NCBI RefSeq assembly: GCF_002871935.1
Contig: NZ_PNHQ01000001.1
Span: forward strand, 114,771-178,770
Direction: 5' to 3'
Origin: Aerococcus viridans
GTDB taxonomy: Bacteria; Bacillota; Bacilli; Lactobacillales; Aerococcaceae
DNA length: 64,000 nt
A program made the position numbers and the translations under genes. How positions within the stretch are numbered: the first letter of the stretch is position 1; each line of letters starts with the position of its first letter. The notes beneath the pieces are model-generated. The model had not been told where the DNA came from. It saw nothing but the letters and a program-made list of their open reading frames with translations, and made no database searches. Positions 1-10,482 of the stretch are shown here, piece by piece.

Positions 1-3
1 CAT
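1..3 (-). CDS. rpsK: Start codon of the next ribosomal gene, probably rpsK (S11); partial
   Basis: Only the initiation codon lies inside the window: the plus strand begins CAT, which is ATG on the minus strand. It is preceded by a strong AGGAGG ribosome binding site ending 11 nt upstream. The gene follows rpsM by about 20 nt on the same strand. In Firmicutes the gene after rpsM is almost always rpsK, so the identity is inferred from gene order, not from protein sequence. Confidence 0.6.
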
Positions 4-26
4 AGTATAATTAACCTCCTTTTAGA

Positions 27-392
27 TTATTTTTTCTTACCTTGAATTGCGACAGCTTTACCTTTACGCGTACGTGCGTTGTTCTTGGTGTTTTGACCAC
101 GAACTGGTAAACCACGACGGTGACGGATACCACGGTATGAACCGATTTCTTGTAGACGTTTGATGTCTAAAGCACGTTCACGACGTAAATCACCTTCAAC
201 TTTAATTGAATCTACTGCTACACGTAAACGGTCTAACTCATCGTTAGTCAAGTCACGTACACGAGTATCTTCTGAAATTTCAGCTTGTGCTAAGATTTTT
301 TGAGAAGTCGTTTTACCGATACCATAGATGTATGTTAAGGCAATAACGATACGTTTCTCACGTGGAATATCTACTCCTGCTATACGAGCCAT
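27..392 (-). CDS. rpsM: 30S ribosomal protein S13
   Basis: 121-residue S13, the head protein of the small subunit that contacts the P-site tRNA and bridges to the 50S. The N-terminal GVDIPREKR and the [12 protein letters not shown] helix-hairpin-helix are typical. The basic C-terminal tail ([19 protein letters not shown], about residues 88-106) is the tRNA-contacting extension. Length matches the family. It lies in the alpha part of the ribosomal run, just downstream of rpmJ, with an AAGGAGG-type ribosome binding site. Confidence 0.98.
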   Translation of the reverse strand: MARIAGVDIPREKRIVIALTYIYGIGKTTSQKILAQAEISEDTRVRDLTNDELDRLRVAVDSIKVEGDLRRERALDIKRLQEIGSYRGIRHRRGLPVRGQNTKNNARTRKGKAVAIQGKKK

Positions 393-423
393 ATACGAAA
401 ACCCTCCTTTTTAATATCTTTAA

Positions 424-537
424 TTAGCCTTGGCGTTGTTTATGTTTTGGATTAGAACAAATAACCATAACTTTACCGTTACGGCGAATAACTTTACAAT
501 GTTCACACATTGGTTTAACAGATGCTCTTACTTTCAC
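424..537 (-). CDS. rpmJ: 50S ribosomal protein L36 (GTG start)
   Basis: A 37-residue zinc-ribbon protein of the large subunit. The translation starts [19 protein letters not shown] and carries the C-x2-C and downstream C/H ligands (CEHC, then C27 and H32), so this is the zinc-binding C+ form. The start is a GTG at 535-537, preceded by AGGAGGTATAACT, which gives a normal ribosome binding distance. No in-frame ATG would give a full-length product. It sits between infA and rpsM, its standard place. Confidence 0.96.
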   Translation of the reverse strand: MKVRASVKPMCEHCKVIRRNGKVMVICSNPKHKQRQG

Positions 538-568
538 AGTTATACCTCCTCGATTATATATCTCTACA

Positions 569-787
569 TTACTTGAATCGGTAGGTGATACGACCTTTCG
601 TCAAGTCATATGGAGACATCTCAACTTTTACACGGTCACCTGGTAAAATACGGATGTAGTTTACACGCATTTTCCCTGAAATATGCGCTAAAACTTCATA
701 ACCATTTTCCAATTCGACCTTAAACATAGCATTAGGTAATGTTTCAGTCACAGTACCTTCAATTTCGATCATATCTTCTTTTGACAA
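569..787 (-). CDS. infA: Translation initiation factor IF-1
   Basis: 72-residue OB-fold protein that binds the 30S A site during initiation and helps IF-2 and IF-3 select the start codon. The sequence begins [19 protein letters not shown] and ends [12 protein letters not shown], as in other Firmicutes. It lies between adk and rpmJ. The 120-nt gap before it contains a candidate separate promoter flanked by an inverted repeat. The ribosome binding site is AGGAGG. Confidence 0.98.
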   Translation of the reverse strand: MSKEDMIEIEGTVTETLPNAMFKVELENGYEVLAHISGKMRVNYIRILPGDRVKVEMSPYDLTKGRITYRFK

Positions 788-819
788 AGTCTTTCCTCCT
801 AATGGTGGTTGATTCGTTT

Positions 820-893
820 AATCACTAATAGAATTATAGGATAGAAACACGAAATGTTCAGTCAACCCGAATATCTTACCATAATTAGTGATT
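820..893. repeat. 10-bp perfect inverted repeat around the infA promoter
   Basis: AATCACTAAT at 820-829 and its exact reverse complement ATTAGTGATT at 884-893 enclose 54 nt that hold the candidate infA promoter. As RNA from readthrough out of adk it would form a long-range stem. As DNA it could be paired regulator sites. Function unknown. Confidence 0.6.
833..865 (-). promoter_or_regulatory. Candidate promoter for infA-rpmJ-rpsM
   Basis: On the minus strand a TTGACT (-35 like, 860-865) is followed after 16 nt by TATCCT (838-843). A perfect TATAAT (833-838) overlaps, but at 21 nt from the TTGACT. Either could be the -10. The gap between adk and infA is one of the few in the ribosomal run large enough for a promoter. 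Assigned by motif only. Confidence 0.45.
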
Positions 894-907
894 CAAAGCA
901 ACAAATA

Positions 908-1555
908 TTATTCATCTAAAATCTTTTGGATCTCAGCGTAAACATTGTCAATACCGATATCACCAGGAATGCGATAAAGCTTACCTTGATTTTCATAGAA
1001 ATCTAAAATCGGCTGTTGTTGTTCTTGATTAATACGCAATCTATTTTCAACAACTTCAGGTTTATCGTCTTCACGTTGGTAGAAATCATGGCTTCCGCAA
1101 ACATCGCATACGCCGTCTACTTTTGTCTTATTAAAAACTTTGTGGTATGTTGCGCCACAGTTACTACAAATGATGCGACCTGATAAACGTTCTTTTAAGG
1201 TTTCAGTTGGCACATCTAAGTAAATAACTGCATCAATGTCACGATTTAAGCGAGTCATGATATCGCCAAGTTCCTTAGCTTGCGCTTCTGTTCTTGGAAA
1301 ACCGTCTAGCATAAAGCCAGCTTGTGTATCTTCTTTTTGAAGTCTTTCTTCAACAATACCATTTGTTACTTCATCAGGAACTAGTGCGCCATCATCCATG
1401 AATGATTTCGCTTTGTTTCCTAATTCAGTGCCTTCTGCAATGGCTGATCTAAACATATCTCCAGTAGAAATATGTGGAAATTTGTAATCTTCGACAATTT
1501 TAGCTGCTTGAGTACCTTTTCCGGCACCAGGCAAGCCCATTAAAATAATATTCAT
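908..1555 (-). CDS. adk: Adenylate kinase
   Basis: 215-residue enzyme interconverting 2 ADP with ATP and AMP. The P-loop GLPGAGKGT is at residues 7-15. The LID domain carries a four-cysteine zinc site (CSNC and CDVC), the long, metal-binding form usual in Gram-positive bacteria. The start chosen is the ATG at 1553-1555, nine codons inside the longest frame, because GGGAGG sits 6 nt upstream and the protein then begins [10 protein letters not shown] as in the family. It follows secY at once, the normal spc-operon order. Confidence 0.97.
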   Translation of the reverse strand: MNIILMGLPGAGKGTQAAKIVEDYKFPHISTGDMFRSAIAEGTELGNKAKSFMDDGALVPDEVTNGIVEERLQKEDTQAGFMLDGFPRTEAQAKELGDIMTRLNRDIDAVIYLDVPTETLKERLSGRIICSNCGATYHKVFNKTKVDGVCDVCGSHDFYQREDDKPEVVENRLRINQEQQQPILDFYENQGKLYRIPGDIGIDNVYAEIQKILDE

Positions 1556-1581
1556 TATTATCCTCCCAAGCAAGTTACGCA

Positions 1582-2889
1582 TTAGTCTTTTTCATTATGG
1601 ATAAAGCCAACGTATTGACGTTTAATTGTACGCCCTTCAATTTGTTTTGCGGTATCTAATGCAACACCTACAACGATTAGTAGGCTTGTACCTCCTAATG
1701 CAATTGATTGTGGCATATCAAAGAAGTATGCCCCAAGTAAAGGTAGAACCGCTACACCCATCAAGAAAATAGAACCTACAGTACTTAAACGATTTAACAT
1801 TTTTTGTAAATATTCTTTCGTTGCTAAACCTGGGCGTATACTTGGAATATAACCACCAGCTTTTTGCAAGTTTTCCGCAGCTCGTTCAGGATTAATCTGA
1901 ATGTGTGCATAGAAGAATGTAAACAAAATAATGACGATTGCATAAATAGCGATACCCGCTGGTTCTTTCAAATTAAAGATTGTTGACAATATCTTATACC
2001 AAGAAGCTTCACTATAGTCAGCTGCAAATAATCCAAGTACTGTTTGTGGCACCATAATTAATGATGACGCAAAAATCACTGGAATAACTCCTGCTGAGTT
2101 AATTTTTAATGGTAAATGAGACTTTTGCGATGCTGAATTCGCACGTTTAGAATAACGAATGGGAATTTTACGTTCCGCTTGACTCATGAAAATAACAAAC
2201 ATTATCAATAGGATAAATACAAGCACAAAGATGCCTGCATAAATCATTTGTTGATTCAGTTCACTGCTTGAAGCACCTACAATGTTTCTTTGATAGTAAG
2301 CGGTTAATTCTGAGGGAACTTGTGCCAATATACCAGCGAAGATAATGATTGAGGTACCATTACCAATCCCATATTCAGTGATTTGCTCACCTATCCAAAC
2401 AACAAACATAGATCCTGCAGTCATAAATAAAGCGATTAACAAATAAGTTACAAAGCCTGGATTATCTATTAACCCTAATGCTGATAATGAATTAAATCCT
2501 ATTGAAATAGCTAAAGCTTGAAAAAAACCGATTGCTACTGCAAAGTATCTAGTCCATCTATTTAACTTACGTCGACCAACTTCACCTTGTTTAGACCACT
2601 CTGTAAATGAAGGTATAATCTCCATCTGCAATAGTTGAATGATAATTGAAGCGGTTATATACGGTGAAACACCCAATGAAAAGATGGAGTAGCTAGAAAG
2701 TGCTCCCCCACCAAGAGTGTTCAATAGGCTGAATAAACCAGATTCAGCTAACTCTTGAATTCCTGCAGCATTCACGCCCGGGACAGTTATGCTAGCCCCG
2801 ATACGGAATACAATCAACATAATTGCTGTGAATGCTAATCGGCTTCTAATATCCTTATCCTGAAATCCATTTTTCAGTATTTGAAACAT
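1582..2889 (-). CDS. secY: Protein translocase subunit SecY
   Basis: 435-residue channel subunit of the Sec translocon in the cytoplasmic membrane, which passes unfolded proteins out or into the bilayer together with SecE, SecG and SecA. It shows about ten hydrophobic segments and SecY signatures including [16 protein letters not shown] and the cytoplasmic loop with RRGQ-equivalent [18 protein letters not shown]. Length is typical. Its start codon overlaps the rplO stop by one base (TAATG), which suggests translational coupling. Confidence 0.98.
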   Translation of the reverse strand: MFQILKNGFQDKDIRSRLAFTAIMLIVFRIGASITVPGVNAAGIQELAESGLFSLLNTLGGGALSSYSIFSLGVSPYITASIIIQLLQMEIIPSFTEWSKQGEVGRRKLNRWTRYFAVAIGFFQALAISIGFNSLSALGLIDNPGFVTYLLIALFMTAGSMFVVWIGEQITEYGIGNGTSIIIFAGILAQVPSELTAYYQRNIVGASSSELNQQMIYAGIFVLVFILLIMFVIFMSQAERKIPIRYSKRANSASQKSHLPLKINSAGVIPVIFASSLIMVPQTVLGLFAADYSEASWYKILSTIFNLKEPAGIAIYAIVIILFTFFYAHIQINPERAAENLQKAGGYIPSIRPGLATKEYLQKMLNRLSTVGSIFLMGVAVLPLLGAYFFDMPQSIALGGTSLLIVVGVALDTAKQIEGRTIKRQYVGFIHNEKD

Positions 2890-3329
2890 TAGATCACCTC
2901 GATTGAACCCCCAGCGGCTTCAATAGCTTCTTTAGCTGATGCTGAGAATTTAGCTGCTTTAACGGTTAGTTTGCGTTCTAATTCACCATTACCTAAAACT
3001 TTGATACCGAATTTTTCGTTTTTAACTATACCTGCTTCGATTAAGTCAGCAGAGCTTACTACAGCGCCATCTTCAAATACGTTTAAGTCATCAAGATTGA
3101 TGATTGCATATTCTTTACTGTTAATGTTTGTAAATCCACGTTTTGGAATACGACGGAACAATGGTGTTTGTCCACCTTCGAAACCTAAACGTACACCACC
3201 ACCTGAACGTTGTTTTTGACCTTTTTGTCCACGTTTTGATAGTTTACCCCAACCAGAACTTGCACCACGACCTACACGGTGACGTGTGTGACGAGATCCT
3301 TCTGAAGGTTGTAATTCATGTAATTTCAT
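2889..3329 (-). CDS. rplO: 50S ribosomal protein L15
   Basis: 146-residue late-assembly protein of the large subunit. The N-terminus [12 protein letters not shown] is followed by the Gly/Arg-rich loop [12 protein letters not shown], and the C-terminal domain ends with the GGSIEVI strand. The ATG at 3327-3329 is preferred over a GTG four codons upstream. That GTG is inside the AGGAGGTG ribosome binding site, while the ATG lies 10 nt after it and gives the family length. Confidence 0.97.
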   Translation of the reverse strand: MKLHELQPSEGSRHTRHRVGRGASSGWGKLSKRGQKGQKQRSGGGVRLGFEGGQTPLFRRIPKRGFTNINSKEYAIINLDDLNVFEDGAVVSSADLIEAGIVKNEKFGIKVLGNGELERKLTVKAAKFSASAKEAIEAAGGSIEVI

Positions 3330-3354
3330 CCTGTTAGGCACCTCCTATTCTAGA

Positions 3355-3534
3355 TTATGCTTCTTCAACAGCTACTAAGTGAGCAATTTTAGTAATCATA
3401 CCGTTGATTGCTTCGTTGCGAGTTTTAACAACTGATTTACCAACTTTTGTTAAACCTAGTGCTTGAGCTGTTTTAATTTGGTCTTGAGGACGTCCAATTA
3501 AACTGCGTTTCAAAGTAATTTTTACTTCAGTCAT
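3355..3534 (-). CDS. rpmD: 50S ribosomal protein L30
   Basis: 59-residue protein of the large subunit. The translation begins [19 protein letters not shown] and ends AHLVAVEEA. The segment [21 protein letters not shown] is the family signature. It lies between rpsE and rplO as in most spc operons. Start at ATG 3532-3534, with a GGGGGAAATTCGA stretch upstream acting as ribosome binding site. Confidence 0.96.
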   Translation of the reverse strand: MTEVKITLKRSLIGRPQDQIKTAQALGLTKVGKSVVKTRNEAINGMITKIAHLVAVEEA

Positions 3535-3547
3535 TCGAATTTCCCCC

Positions 3548-4060
3548 TTAACCTAATAATTCTTCCACAGATTTACCACGTAATGCAGCAACATCTTCCG
3601 GAGATTTTAATGATTTGATAGCTTCTAAAGTAGCACGTACGATGTTAATTGGTGAGTTAGAACCTAAAGATTTAGATGTAATATCTCCAATACCACCTAA
3701 TTCAACTACGGCACGAACAGGACCACCAGCAGCGATACCAGAACCGGCTTGAGCTGGTTTAAGTAATACATTACCACCGTTAAATTTACCGATAACTTCA
3801 TGAGGAACAGTTGATCCTGCACGAGGTATAGTAATTAAGTTTTTCTTACCATCTTCAACCGCTTTACGAATTGCTTCTGGTACTTCGGCAGCTTTACCTG
3901 TACCTAGACCAACATGGCCATTTCTATCACCGACAACAACAACGGCACCGAAGTTCATACGACGTCCACCTTTAACGGTTTTAGCAACACGATTAATGGC
4001 AACAACGCGTTCTTCAAGGTCATTTTCGTTAATGTTTAATTCTTGAAATGTGTTTGTCAT
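3548..4060 (-). CDS. rpsE: 30S ribosomal protein S5
   Basis: 170-residue small-subunit protein that shapes the mRNA entry channel and affects decoding accuracy. The N-terminal double-stranded RNA-binding fold contains [20 protein letters not shown] (the loop where spectinomycin-resistance changes arise in other species) and [17 protein letters not shown]. The C-terminal half with [13 protein letters not shown] is intact. It overlaps no neighbour and has a strong AAGGAGG site upstream. Confidence 0.98.
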   Translation of the reverse strand: MTNTFQELNINENDLEERVVAINRVAKTVKGGRRMNFGAVVVVGDRNGHVGLGTGKAAEVPEAIRKAVEDGKKNLITIPRAGSTVPHEVIGKFNGGNVLLKPAQAGSGIAAGGPVRAVVELGGIGDITSKSLGSNSPINIVRATLEAIKSLKSPEDVAALRGKSVEELLG

Positions 4061-4081
4061 GTTCTTGGCTTCCTCCTTTTC

Positions 4082-4447
4082 CTAAAATTCTAAGCCGTTT
4101 TCACGAGCAGCGTCTGCTAGAGCTTGTACACGTCCGTGATATTGGTATCCACCACGGTCAAATTTAACTTCTTTAATACCTGCTGCTACACCGCGTTCAG
4201 CGATAGCTTTACCAACTAATGCTGCACTTTCAGTTTTAGTTGCGGCTGATAATGTTTCTTCATTTGTAGAGGCACTCGCTACAGTAACACCCGCTACGTC
4301 ATCAATTAATTGAGCGTAGATGTGTTTATTAGAACGGAATACGTTCAAGCGTGGGCACTCTGCTGTTCCAGAAATGTTGCGACGTACACGCGCGTGGCGC
4401 TTTTGACGTAATTTATTTTTATCTGGTTTGCTAATCAAAATAGTCAC
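4082..4447 (-). CDS. rplR: 50S ribosomal protein L18
   Basis: 121-residue 5S rRNA-binding protein of the central protuberance. Signature segments are [20 protein letters not shown], then [13 protein letters not shown] and [26 protein letters not shown] at the C-terminus. Length and position after rplF are normal. The rplF-rplR gap (92 nt) is wider than its neighbours and contains an AT-rich palindrome at the rplF stop. Confidence 0.98.
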   Translation of the reverse strand: MTILISKPDKNKLRQKRHARVRRNISGTAECPRLNVFRSNKHIYAQLIDDVAGVTVASASTNEETLSAATKTESAALVGKAIAERGVAAGIKEVKFDRGGYQYHGRVQALADAARENGLEF

Positions 4448-4517
4448 CTCTTTGTTAGATTTGTTAGGATGACATCGTCACCCTTAGTTTATATATAATT
4501 TGGATACAAGTAAAAGG

Positions 4518-4545
4518 AAATAATTGTAAAACATTACAATTATTT
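4518..4545. repeat. AT-rich palindrome with 12-bp arms at the rplF stop codon
   Basis: AAATAATTGTAA (4518-4529) and TTACAATTATTT (4534-4545) are perfect reverse complements around a 4-nt loop. The structure overlaps the rplF stop codon and the start of the rplF-rplR gap. There is no T-run after it, so it is not a classical terminator. It may be an mRNA-processing or stability hairpin. Confidence 0.6.
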
Positions 4546-5076
4546 ACCAGTTTTACCTTCTTTACGACGAATGTATTCGCCAACGTAGTGAATACCTTTA
4601 CCTTTATATGGCTCTGGTAAACGAGTTGAGCGGATATTCGCTGCTAATTCACCAACAACTTCTTTGTTGATACCTTTTACGTTAATTGTAGTATTTGTTG
4701 GTACTTCAATTTCAACGCCTTCTGGCGCTACAAATTCAACTGGGTGAGATAAACCAACGTTTAAAGTTAATTTGTTACCTGCTAATTGTGCACGGTAACC
4801 AACACCAGTCATTTCAAGTTTCTTTTCAAATCCTTCAGAAACTCCAACAACCATGTTGTTTACTAATGCACGAGTAGTTCCGTGAATAGAACGTACATCT
4901 TTCTGATCATTTGGACGAGTGAAAGTAATTTCTTTTTCGCCGATTTGAACATCAATTACAGGGTTGAACTCACGTGATAATTCGCCTTTAGGGCCTTTAA
5001 CAGTGATAGTTGAACCAGCTTTTTCTACGGTTACGTTACTAGGAATCTCGATAACTTTATTACCAATACGACTCAT
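4540..5076 (-). CDS. rplF: 50S ribosomal protein L6
   Basis: 178-residue two-domain protein near the factor-binding site of the large subunit, beside the sarcin-ricin loop. The sequence begins [18 protein letters not shown]. The C-terminal signature [24 protein letters not shown] is present (about residues 155-178). Length is typical. It sits between rpsH and rplR on the minus strand. Confidence 0.98.
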   Translation of the reverse strand: MSRIGNKVIEIPSNVTVEKAGSTITVKGPKGELSREFNPVIDVQIGEKEITFTRPNDQKDVRSIHGTTRALVNNMVVGVSEGFEKKLEMTGVGYRAQLAGNKLTLNVGLSHPVEFVAPEGVEIEVPTNTTINVKGINKEVVGELAANIRSTRLPEPYKGKGIHYVGEYIRRKEGKTGK

Positions 5077-5122
5077 CTAGACTGCACCTGCCTTTCAATA
5101 ATGTTGTTTTTATTTTTATTAA

Positions 5123-5521
5123 TTACCAAACGTAAGCTAAAACTTCGCCACCGATGTTTTTAGCACGAGCTGCTTTATCAGTAATAACACCTTCAGATGT
5201 TGAAACTAATGCAGTACCTAAGCCATTTAAAACTTTAGGAATTTGATCACTTTTCGCGTATACACGTAAACCAGGTTTAGAGATACGTTTTAAGTTTGTG
5301 ATTACTCGTTGGTTATCGTTAGTGTATTTCATGAACACACGGATAACATTTTGTTTATCATCTTCGATGATTTCGTAATCTTTGATATATCCTTCTTCTT
5401 TAAGGATAGCAGCAATATTTTCTTTGATTTTTGATGATGGACTTTCGAATGATTCGTGGCGCACCATGTTGGCGTTACGAATACGTGTTAAAAAGTCCGC
5501 AATTGGATCAGTCATGACCAT
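5123..5521 (-). CDS. rpsH: 30S ribosomal protein S8
   Basis: 132-residue 16S rRNA central-domain binder, and a translational repressor of the spc operon in E. coli. Begins [18 protein letters not shown] and ends with the conserved [20 protein letters not shown] segment. Length matches the family. It follows rpsN by about 35 nt. Confidence 0.98.
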   Translation of the reverse strand: MVMTDPIADFLTRIRNANMVRHESFESPSSKIKENIAAILKEEGYIKDYEIIEDDKQNVIRVFMKYTNDNQRVITNLKRISKPGLRVYAKSDQIPKVLNGLGTALVSTSEGVITDKAARAKNIGGEVLAYVW

Positions 5522-5557
5522 TACGAGTACACCCTCCTTTACTTAATTACCAGCAAT

Positions 5558-5743
5558 TTACCAGCTTGCTTTTTTGACTCCAGGAATTTCCCCTTTATAG
5601 GCAAGTTCACGAAGGCAAATACGGCATAATTTAAATTTACGGTAAACTGAATGTGGGCGTCCACAACGTTCACAACGAGTATATTCTTGAGTAGAATATT
5701 TAGCTGGTTTCTTGTTCTTTTCGATCATTGATTTTTTTGCCAA
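5558..5743 (-). CDS. rpsN: 30S ribosomal protein S14 type Z (TTG start)
   Basis: 61-residue zinc-type S14, with zinc ligands in CERC and CRIC (residues 24-43 region). The longest frame begins at a GTG at 5752, but that codon lies only one base after the AAGGAGG site. The TTG at 5741-5743 is 9-10 nt from the site and gives exactly the 61-residue product ([17 protein letters not shown]) seen for type Z S14 elsewhere. The TTG start is therefore preferred. It lies between rplE and rpsH. Confidence 0.94.
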   Translation of the reverse strand: MAKKSMIEKNKKPAKYSTQEYTRCERCGRPHSVYRKFKLCRICLRELAYKGEIPGVKKASW

Positions 5744-5770
5744 ATTACTCACGCCTCCTTCAAGACTTTA

Positions 5771-6313
5771 TTATTTTTGGAATGGCATTCCTAGTTGCGT
5801 TAATAATTCTAATGATTCTTCGTCAGATTCTGCAGTTGTAACAATTACGATGTCCATACCACGAACTTTTGATACTTTATCAAAGTCGATTTCTGGGAAG
5901 ATCAATTGTTCACGGATACCTAAAGTATAGTTACCACGTCCATCGAATGAGCGGTTGCTGATACCACGGAAGTCACGTACACGAGGTAGTGAAACTGTTA
6001 CTAATTTATCGAAGAATTCATACATACGTTCACCACGTAAAGTAACTTTAGTACCGATTGGCATACCATCACGTAAACGGAAACCAGCGATTGATTTCTT
6101 AGCAGTTGTAATAACTGGTTTTTGACCAGAAATTAATGTTAATTCTTCAACAGCGTTTTCTAAGTTTTTCGCGTTAGATACTGCATCACCAACACCCATA
6201 TTGATAACGATTTTATCTAATTTAGGTGCTTGCATGATTGAGCTATAGTTAAATTTTTCAATCAATGATGGTACTACTTCATTTTTATATTTTTCTTGTA
6301 GACGATTAGTCAT
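5771..6313 (-). CDS. rplE: 50S ribosomal protein L5
   Basis: 180-residue 5S rRNA-binding protein at the central protuberance that touches the P-site tRNA. Recognised by [18 protein letters not shown], by [19 protein letters not shown] and by the [17 protein letters not shown] segment. The start codon touches the rplX stop, so the pair is probably translationally coupled. Confidence 0.98.
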   Translation of the reverse strand: MTNRLQEKYKNEVVPSLIEKFNYSSIMQAPKLDKIVINMGVGDAVSNAKNLENAVEELTLISGQKPVITTAKKSIAGFRLRDGMPIGTKVTLRGERMYEFFDKLVTVSLPRVRDFRGISNRSFDGRGNYTLGIREQLIFPEIDFDKVSKVRGMDIVIVTTAESDEESLELLTQLGMPFQK

Positions 6314-6651
6314 TATTCAGCGTCCTCCTCTCCTGATACTGCTTCAGCGATTACTTCGCCTGATTTTTTCGCTACTCGAACACGTTTACCATCTTTTTCT
6401 TGGTAACCAACACGTGTTGCTTCGCCTGTTTTAGGATCTACTAGTTGTACGTTAGATACATGAATAGGTGCTTCAACTTCAATGATACCGCCTTGAGGGT
6501 TCATTTGAGTTGGACGTTGATGTTTTTTCACGATGTTTACACCTTCAACAACAACTTTGTCTGCTTTTGGCAAAGCTTGTTTTACACGACCTTGTTTGCC
6601 TTTATCTTTACCGGCAATAACGATAACTGTGTCATTTGCTTTTATTTTCAT
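6313..6651 (-). CDS. rplX: 50S ribosomal protein L24
   Basis: 112-residue assembly-initiator protein of the large subunit. A KOW motif is visible near the N-terminus ([19 protein letters not shown]), followed by [13 protein letters not shown]. The acidic C-terminal tail ([10 protein letters not shown]) is slightly longer than in Bacillus. Its stop overlaps the rplE start. Confidence 0.97.
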   Translation of the reverse strand: MKIKANDTVIVIAGKDKGKQGRVKQALPKADKVVVEGVNIVKKHQRPTQMNPQGGIIEVEAPIHVSNVQLVDPKTGEATRVGYQEKDGKRVRVAKKSGEVIAEAVSGEEDAE

Positions 6652-6683
6652 TTAAACGGGCACCTCCTTATTTTCTTCAGATT

Positions 6684-7052
<369 letters not shown>

Positions 7053-7079
7053 TTATAGAGTACCTCCTTCCAGTTGTTA

Positions 7080-7343
7080 TTAAATAATGATTGATTCTTC
7101 AACGATTTCAACAAGACGGAAGTATTTGTCTTTTGATAATGGACGAGTTTCCGCGATGCGAACGATGTCACCCATTTTTGCTGAATTGTTTTCATCATGT
7201 GCTTTGTATTTTTTAGAATATTTTATACGTTTACCGTACGTTGGATGGAATTTGAAAGTATCAACTTGGACAGTGATTGTTTTCTCCATTTTGTCAGAAA
7301 CAACACGACCTTGTAACACTTTACGGTTATTACGTTCTTCCAT
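7080..7343 (-). CDS. rpsQ: 30S ribosomal protein S17
   Basis: 87-residue OB-fold 16S rRNA binder needed for early 30S assembly. It carries the segment [19 protein letters not shown] and the [19 protein letters not shown] loop. [21 protein letters not shown] forms the C-terminal part. Position after rpmC is normal. Confidence 0.98.
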   Translation of the reverse strand: MEERNNRKVLQGRVVSDKMEKTITVQVDTFKFHPTYGKRIKYSKKYKAHDENNSAKMGDIVRIAETRPLSKDKYFRLVEIVEESIII

Positions 7344-7372
7344 GGACAGGTTTCCTCCTTTACTGAATTTTC

Positions 7373-7564
7373 TTACGCTTCTTGATTACGTAACGCAGTT
7401 TTTACACGTGCGATATCTTTACGAACAGCTTTAATACGAGCTGTGTTTTCTAATTGACCAGTTGCCAATTGGAATCTTAAGTTGAATAATTCTTGACGAA
7501 ATTCTTGTTCTTTAGCAGTAAGTTCAGCAGTGGAAAGATCTTTAATATCTGTAAATTTAGTCAT
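7373..7564 (-). CDS. rpmC: 50S ribosomal protein L29
   Basis: 63-residue two-helix protein near the polypeptide exit tunnel. The ATG at 7562-7564 is chosen. It lies inside the last codons of rplP (8-nt overlap) with a GGTGG stretch upstream, and the product then begins [15 protein letters not shown] as in relatives. A longer frame exists but would add unrelated residues read from rplP. The overlap suggests coupled translation. Confidence 0.96.
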   Translation of the reverse strand: MTKFTDIKDLSTAELTAKEQEFRQELFNLRFQLATGQLENTARIKAVRKDIARVKTALRNQEA

Positions 7565-7985
7565 TAGATTCACCACCAATTTCACGTTTTACGATTTTTG
7601 TACGAATAGGTAATTTGTGAGATGCTAAACGCAATGCTTCTTTAGCGACTTCTTCTGGAACGCCGGCAACTTCAAATAAGATTTTACCACGCTTAACTGG
7701 AGATACCCAACCTTCAGGAGCACCTTTACCAGAACCCATACGAACACCAATTGCTTTAGCTGTATAAGATTTATGTGGGAAGATTTTAATCCATACTTTC
7801 CCACCACGTTTCATATAACGTGTCATAGCAATACGAGATGCTTCAATTTGACGGTTTGTGATCCATGCTGAATCTAATGCTTGCAGACCGTATTCACCGT
7901 ATGCAATTTCTTTTCCACCTTTAGCTTCACCACGCATTTTACCACGGAATTCACGTCTGTGTTTTACACGTTTAGGTACTAACAT
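7557..7985 (-). CDS. rplP: 50S ribosomal protein L16
   Basis: 142-residue protein near the A site and peptidyl transferase centre. It shows [21 protein letters not shown] at the N-terminus and [22 protein letters not shown] with GWVSPVKRG in the middle, which is diagnostic. It starts 4 nt after the rpsC stop, and its 3' end overlaps rpmC. Confidence 0.98.
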   Translation of the reverse strand: MLVPKRVKHRREFRGKMRGEAKGGKEIAYGEYGLQALDSAWITNRQIEASRIAMTRYMKRGGKVWIKIFPHKSYTAKAIGVRMGSGKGAPEGWVSPVKRGKILFEVAGVPEEVAKEALRLASHKLPIRTKIVKREIGGESND

Positions 7986-7988
7986 GTT

Positions 7989-8639
7989 TTAAGCCTCCCC
8001 TTGATTATTTTTTGTTGGAAGGATTTCACCACGGCATACCCATGTTTTAATACCGATTTTACCGTAAGTAGTGTCGGCTTCTTCCCATGAGTAGTCGATG
8101 TCCGCACGCAATGTATGCAATGGAACAGTTCCTTCTACTTGAGTTTCTGAACGCGCCATGTCGGCACCATTCAAACGACCTGAGATTTGTACTTTGATAC
8201 CTTTAGCTCCAGATTTCATTGTGCGTTGAATTGCTTGTTTTTGCGCACGACGGAAAGCTACACGGTTTTCTAATTGTTGAGCAATTGACTCACCAACTAA
8301 TTTAGCATCTAATTCAGGTTTTTTAATTTCTACAATGTTGATATGTACTTTTTTACCTGTACGGTTGCTTAAGCTTTTACGTAATGCATCAACTTCTGAA
8401 CCACCTTTACCGATAACCATACCTGGTTTAGCAGTGTGGATGTTTACGTTAACTTTGTTTGCAGCACGTTCAATTTCAACTTGAGATACAGAAGCATCTT
8501 TTAATGTTTCAGCGATATATTCGCGGATATGTAAGTCTTCGTGTAAAGTATCTGCAAAGTCTTTTTCTGCATACCAACGAGCGTCCCAATCTTTGATAAC
8601 GCCGATACGCATACCGATAGGATTAATCTTTTGTCCCAT
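7989..8639 (-). CDS. rpsC: 30S ribosomal protein S3
   Basis: 216-residue protein of the mRNA entry site with helicase-like function. The KH domain loop [18 protein letters not shown] is clear (about residues 73-90). The C-terminal domain contains [12 protein letters not shown] and [18 protein letters not shown]. It starts 3 nt after rplV ends, typical tight packing. Confidence 0.98.
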   Translation of the reverse strand: MGQKINPIGMRIGVIKDWDARWYAEKDFADTLHEDLHIREYIAETLKDASVSQVEIERAANKVNVNIHTAKPGMVIGKGGSEVDALRKSLSNRTGKKVHINIVEIKKPELDAKLVGESIAQQLENRVAFRRAQKQAIQRTMKSGAKGIKVQISGRLNGADMARSETQVEGTVPLHTLRADIDYSWEEADTTYGKIGIKTWVCRGEILPTKNNQGEA

Positions 8640-8642
8640 TAA

Positions 8643-8999
8643 TTATGCCTCCTCTGCTGTTTTTACTACCACTGTAATGTGGCTTGTACGTTTGTTGATT
8701 CTAGAAGCAGCGCCTTTCGCACGTGGACGAAAACGTTTCATTGTCGGTCCTTCATTTACGAATGCTTCGCTTACTACTAAGTTTGCTGGCTCTAAGCCAA
8801 AGTTGTGTTCTGCGTTAGCAATTGCAGACATTAACACTTTCTCTACAGCAGGAGATGCTGAACGAGGAGTGTTTTTTAAGATTGCAATAGCTTCACCGAC
8901 AGTCTTATTGCGGATTAAGTCAACAACTAAACGTGCTTTACGAGCAGAAACGCGAACTGTGTTTGCAGTTGCTTTTGCAGATGTAATTTGTTCTGCCAT
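8643..8999 (-). CDS. rplV: 50S ribosomal protein L22
   Basis: 118-residue protein whose long loop lines the nascent-chain tunnel, where macrolide-resistance changes can occur. The signature [18 protein letters not shown] and the loop [20 protein letters not shown] are present without obvious insertions. The closing segment [13 protein letters not shown] is typical. Confidence 0.98.
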   Translation of the reverse strand: MAEQITSAKATANTVRVSARKARLVVDLIRNKTVGEAIAILKNTPRSASPAVEKVLMSAIANAEHNFGLEPANLVVSEAFVNEGPTMKRFRPRAKGAASRINKRTSHITVVVKTAEEA

Positions 9000-9020
9000 T
9001 CTTTATTTCCTCCTCTCAGA

Positions 9021-9299
9021 TTAACGACGAGTTGTTTTGTCGTCAGCGCCATGTCCTTTGTATGTACGAGTTGGTACAAATTCACCTAATTTGTGACCTA
9101 CCATATCTTCTTGGATATAAACTGGTACATGTTTACGGCCATCATATACAGCAATTGTTAACCCAACAAAGTTAGGGAAAATTGTTGAACGACGTGACCA
9201 TGTTTTAATTACTTGTTTCTTTTGTGCGTCTTGTTGTGCAACCACTTTTTTCATTAAATGGTCATCACAAAAAGGTCCTTTTTTCAAGCTACGGCTCAT
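9021..9299 (-). CDS. rpsS: 30S ribosomal protein S19
   Basis: 92-residue head protein that binds 16S rRNA with S13. Begins [19 protein letters not shown] and contains [20 protein letters not shown] and [15 protein letters not shown]. Length is typical. Lies between rplB and rplV. Confidence 0.98.
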   Translation of the reverse strand: MSRSLKKGPFCDDHLMKKVVAQQDAQKKQVIKTWSRRSTIFPNFVGLTIAVYDGRKHVPVYIQEDMVGHKLGEFVPTRTYKGHGADDKTTRR

Positions 9300-9336
9300 A
9301 TGTGTTTGGCTCCCTTCGCTATCCTATTTAATGTGA

Positions 9337-10170
9337 TTACTTAGAGTTACGACGACGTACAATTAATTTATTGCTACGTGCGTTCTTATCACGAGTCTTA
9401 ATACCACGTGCAGGTTTACCCCATGGTGTCATTGGACTTGGACGTCCTACTGGAGCTTTACCTTCACCACCACCGTGAGGGTGATCGTTAGGGTTCATTA
9501 CAGAACCACGAACTGTTGGTCGTTTACCTGCCCAACGAGAGCGTCCTGCTTTACCTACGTTAATTAAGCTGTGTTGTTCGTTACCTACAACCCCAACTGT
9601 TGCACGGCAAGTACCTAAGATCATACGAACTTCACCAGAAGCTAGTTTAACCAATACGTATTTGTCTTCTTTACCTAACACTTGAGCGCTAGCACCAGCA
9701 GAGCGAACTAATTGTCCACCTTTACCAGGTTTAGTTTCAATGTTATGTACTGAAGTACCAACAGGGATGTTTTTCAATGGTAATGCATTACCAACTTTGA
9801 TATCTGCTGATTCACCAGAAGAAATACGAGCACCTACTTGTAAGCCTTTAGGTGCAATGATGTAAGCTTTAACACCATCTATATAGTGGATTAATGCAAT
9901 GTTAGCTGAACGGTTTGGATCGTATTCAATAGCTTTCACTACACCTTCAACGTTGTCTTTATTACGTTTGAAGTCAATGATACGGTAAGCTTGTTTGTGT
10001 CCACCACCGTGATGACGAACCGTAATGCGACCGTTGTTGTTACGACCAGCACGTCTGCTTTGTGATTCTAACAATGATTTTTCAGGTGTTGTTTTTGTGA
10101 TTTCTGAGAAATCTGAACCTGACATGTTACGACGACCGTTAGTCGTTGCTTTATATGTTTTTATCGCCAC
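9337..10170 (-). CDS. rplB: 50S ribosomal protein L2
   Basis: 277-residue core protein of the large subunit needed for subunit joining and peptidyl transfer. It carries [16 protein letters not shown] at the N-terminus, the RNA-binding core with [19 protein letters not shown], and the conserved [21 protein letters not shown] and [13 protein letters not shown] loops near the C-terminus. That histidine-rich loop is the hallmark. Confidence 0.98.
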   Translation of the reverse strand: MAIKTYKATTNGRRNMSGSDFSEITKTTPEKSLLESQSRRAGRNNNGRITVRHHGGGHKQAYRIIDFKRNKDNVEGVVKAIEYDPNRSANIALIHYIDGVKAYIIAPKGLQVGARISSGESADIKVGNALPLKNIPVGTSVHNIETKPGKGGQLVRSAGASAQVLGKEDKYVLVKLASGEVRMILGTCRATVGVVGNEQHSLINVGKAGRSRWAGKRPTVRGSVMNPNDHPHGGGEGKAPVGRPSPMTPWGKPARGIKTRDKNARSNKLIVRRRNSK

Positions 10171-10191
10171 GTGAATTTCCTCCTATCTTAA

Positions 10192-10482
10192 TTATTCTGT
10201 TTCGTTTCCGAAGATTTCGATTGATTGACCTTCAGCAATAGTTACGATTGCTTTACGGCGTTTGCGTGTGTAACCAGCAAAACGTCCCATTCGTTTTAAT
10301 TTACCGCGAACGTTCATGATATTTACGTTTTTCACGTCTACGTTGAACAATTCTTCGATTGCTTGTTTAACTTCTGTTTTGTTTGCTTTAACAGCAACTT
10401 CAAAAGTGTATTTATTTTCGTCCATTTTCAACATAGATTCCTCTGTGATGACTGGGCGAATGATTACGTCGTGTGCCAACAT
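10192..10482 (-). CDS. rplW: 50S ribosomal protein L23
   Basis: 96-residue protein at the exit of the peptide tunnel that docks trigger factor and the signal recognition particle. Begins [17 protein letters not shown] and contains [20 protein letters not shown]. Its first base is shared with the end of rplD, so the two are probably translated in coupled fashion. Confidence 0.97.
   Translation of the reverse strand: MLAHDVIIRPVITEESMLKMDENKYTFEVAVKANKTEVKQAIEELFNVDVKNVNIMNVRGKLKRMGRFAGYTRKRRKAIVTIAEGQSIEIFGNETE

Noticed and set aside
1555..1582. Longer adk start nine codons upstream
   Set aside because: It would add residues unlike the family and place the start inside the secY stop region without a ribosome binding site. 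The inner ATG has GGGAGG at the correct distance.
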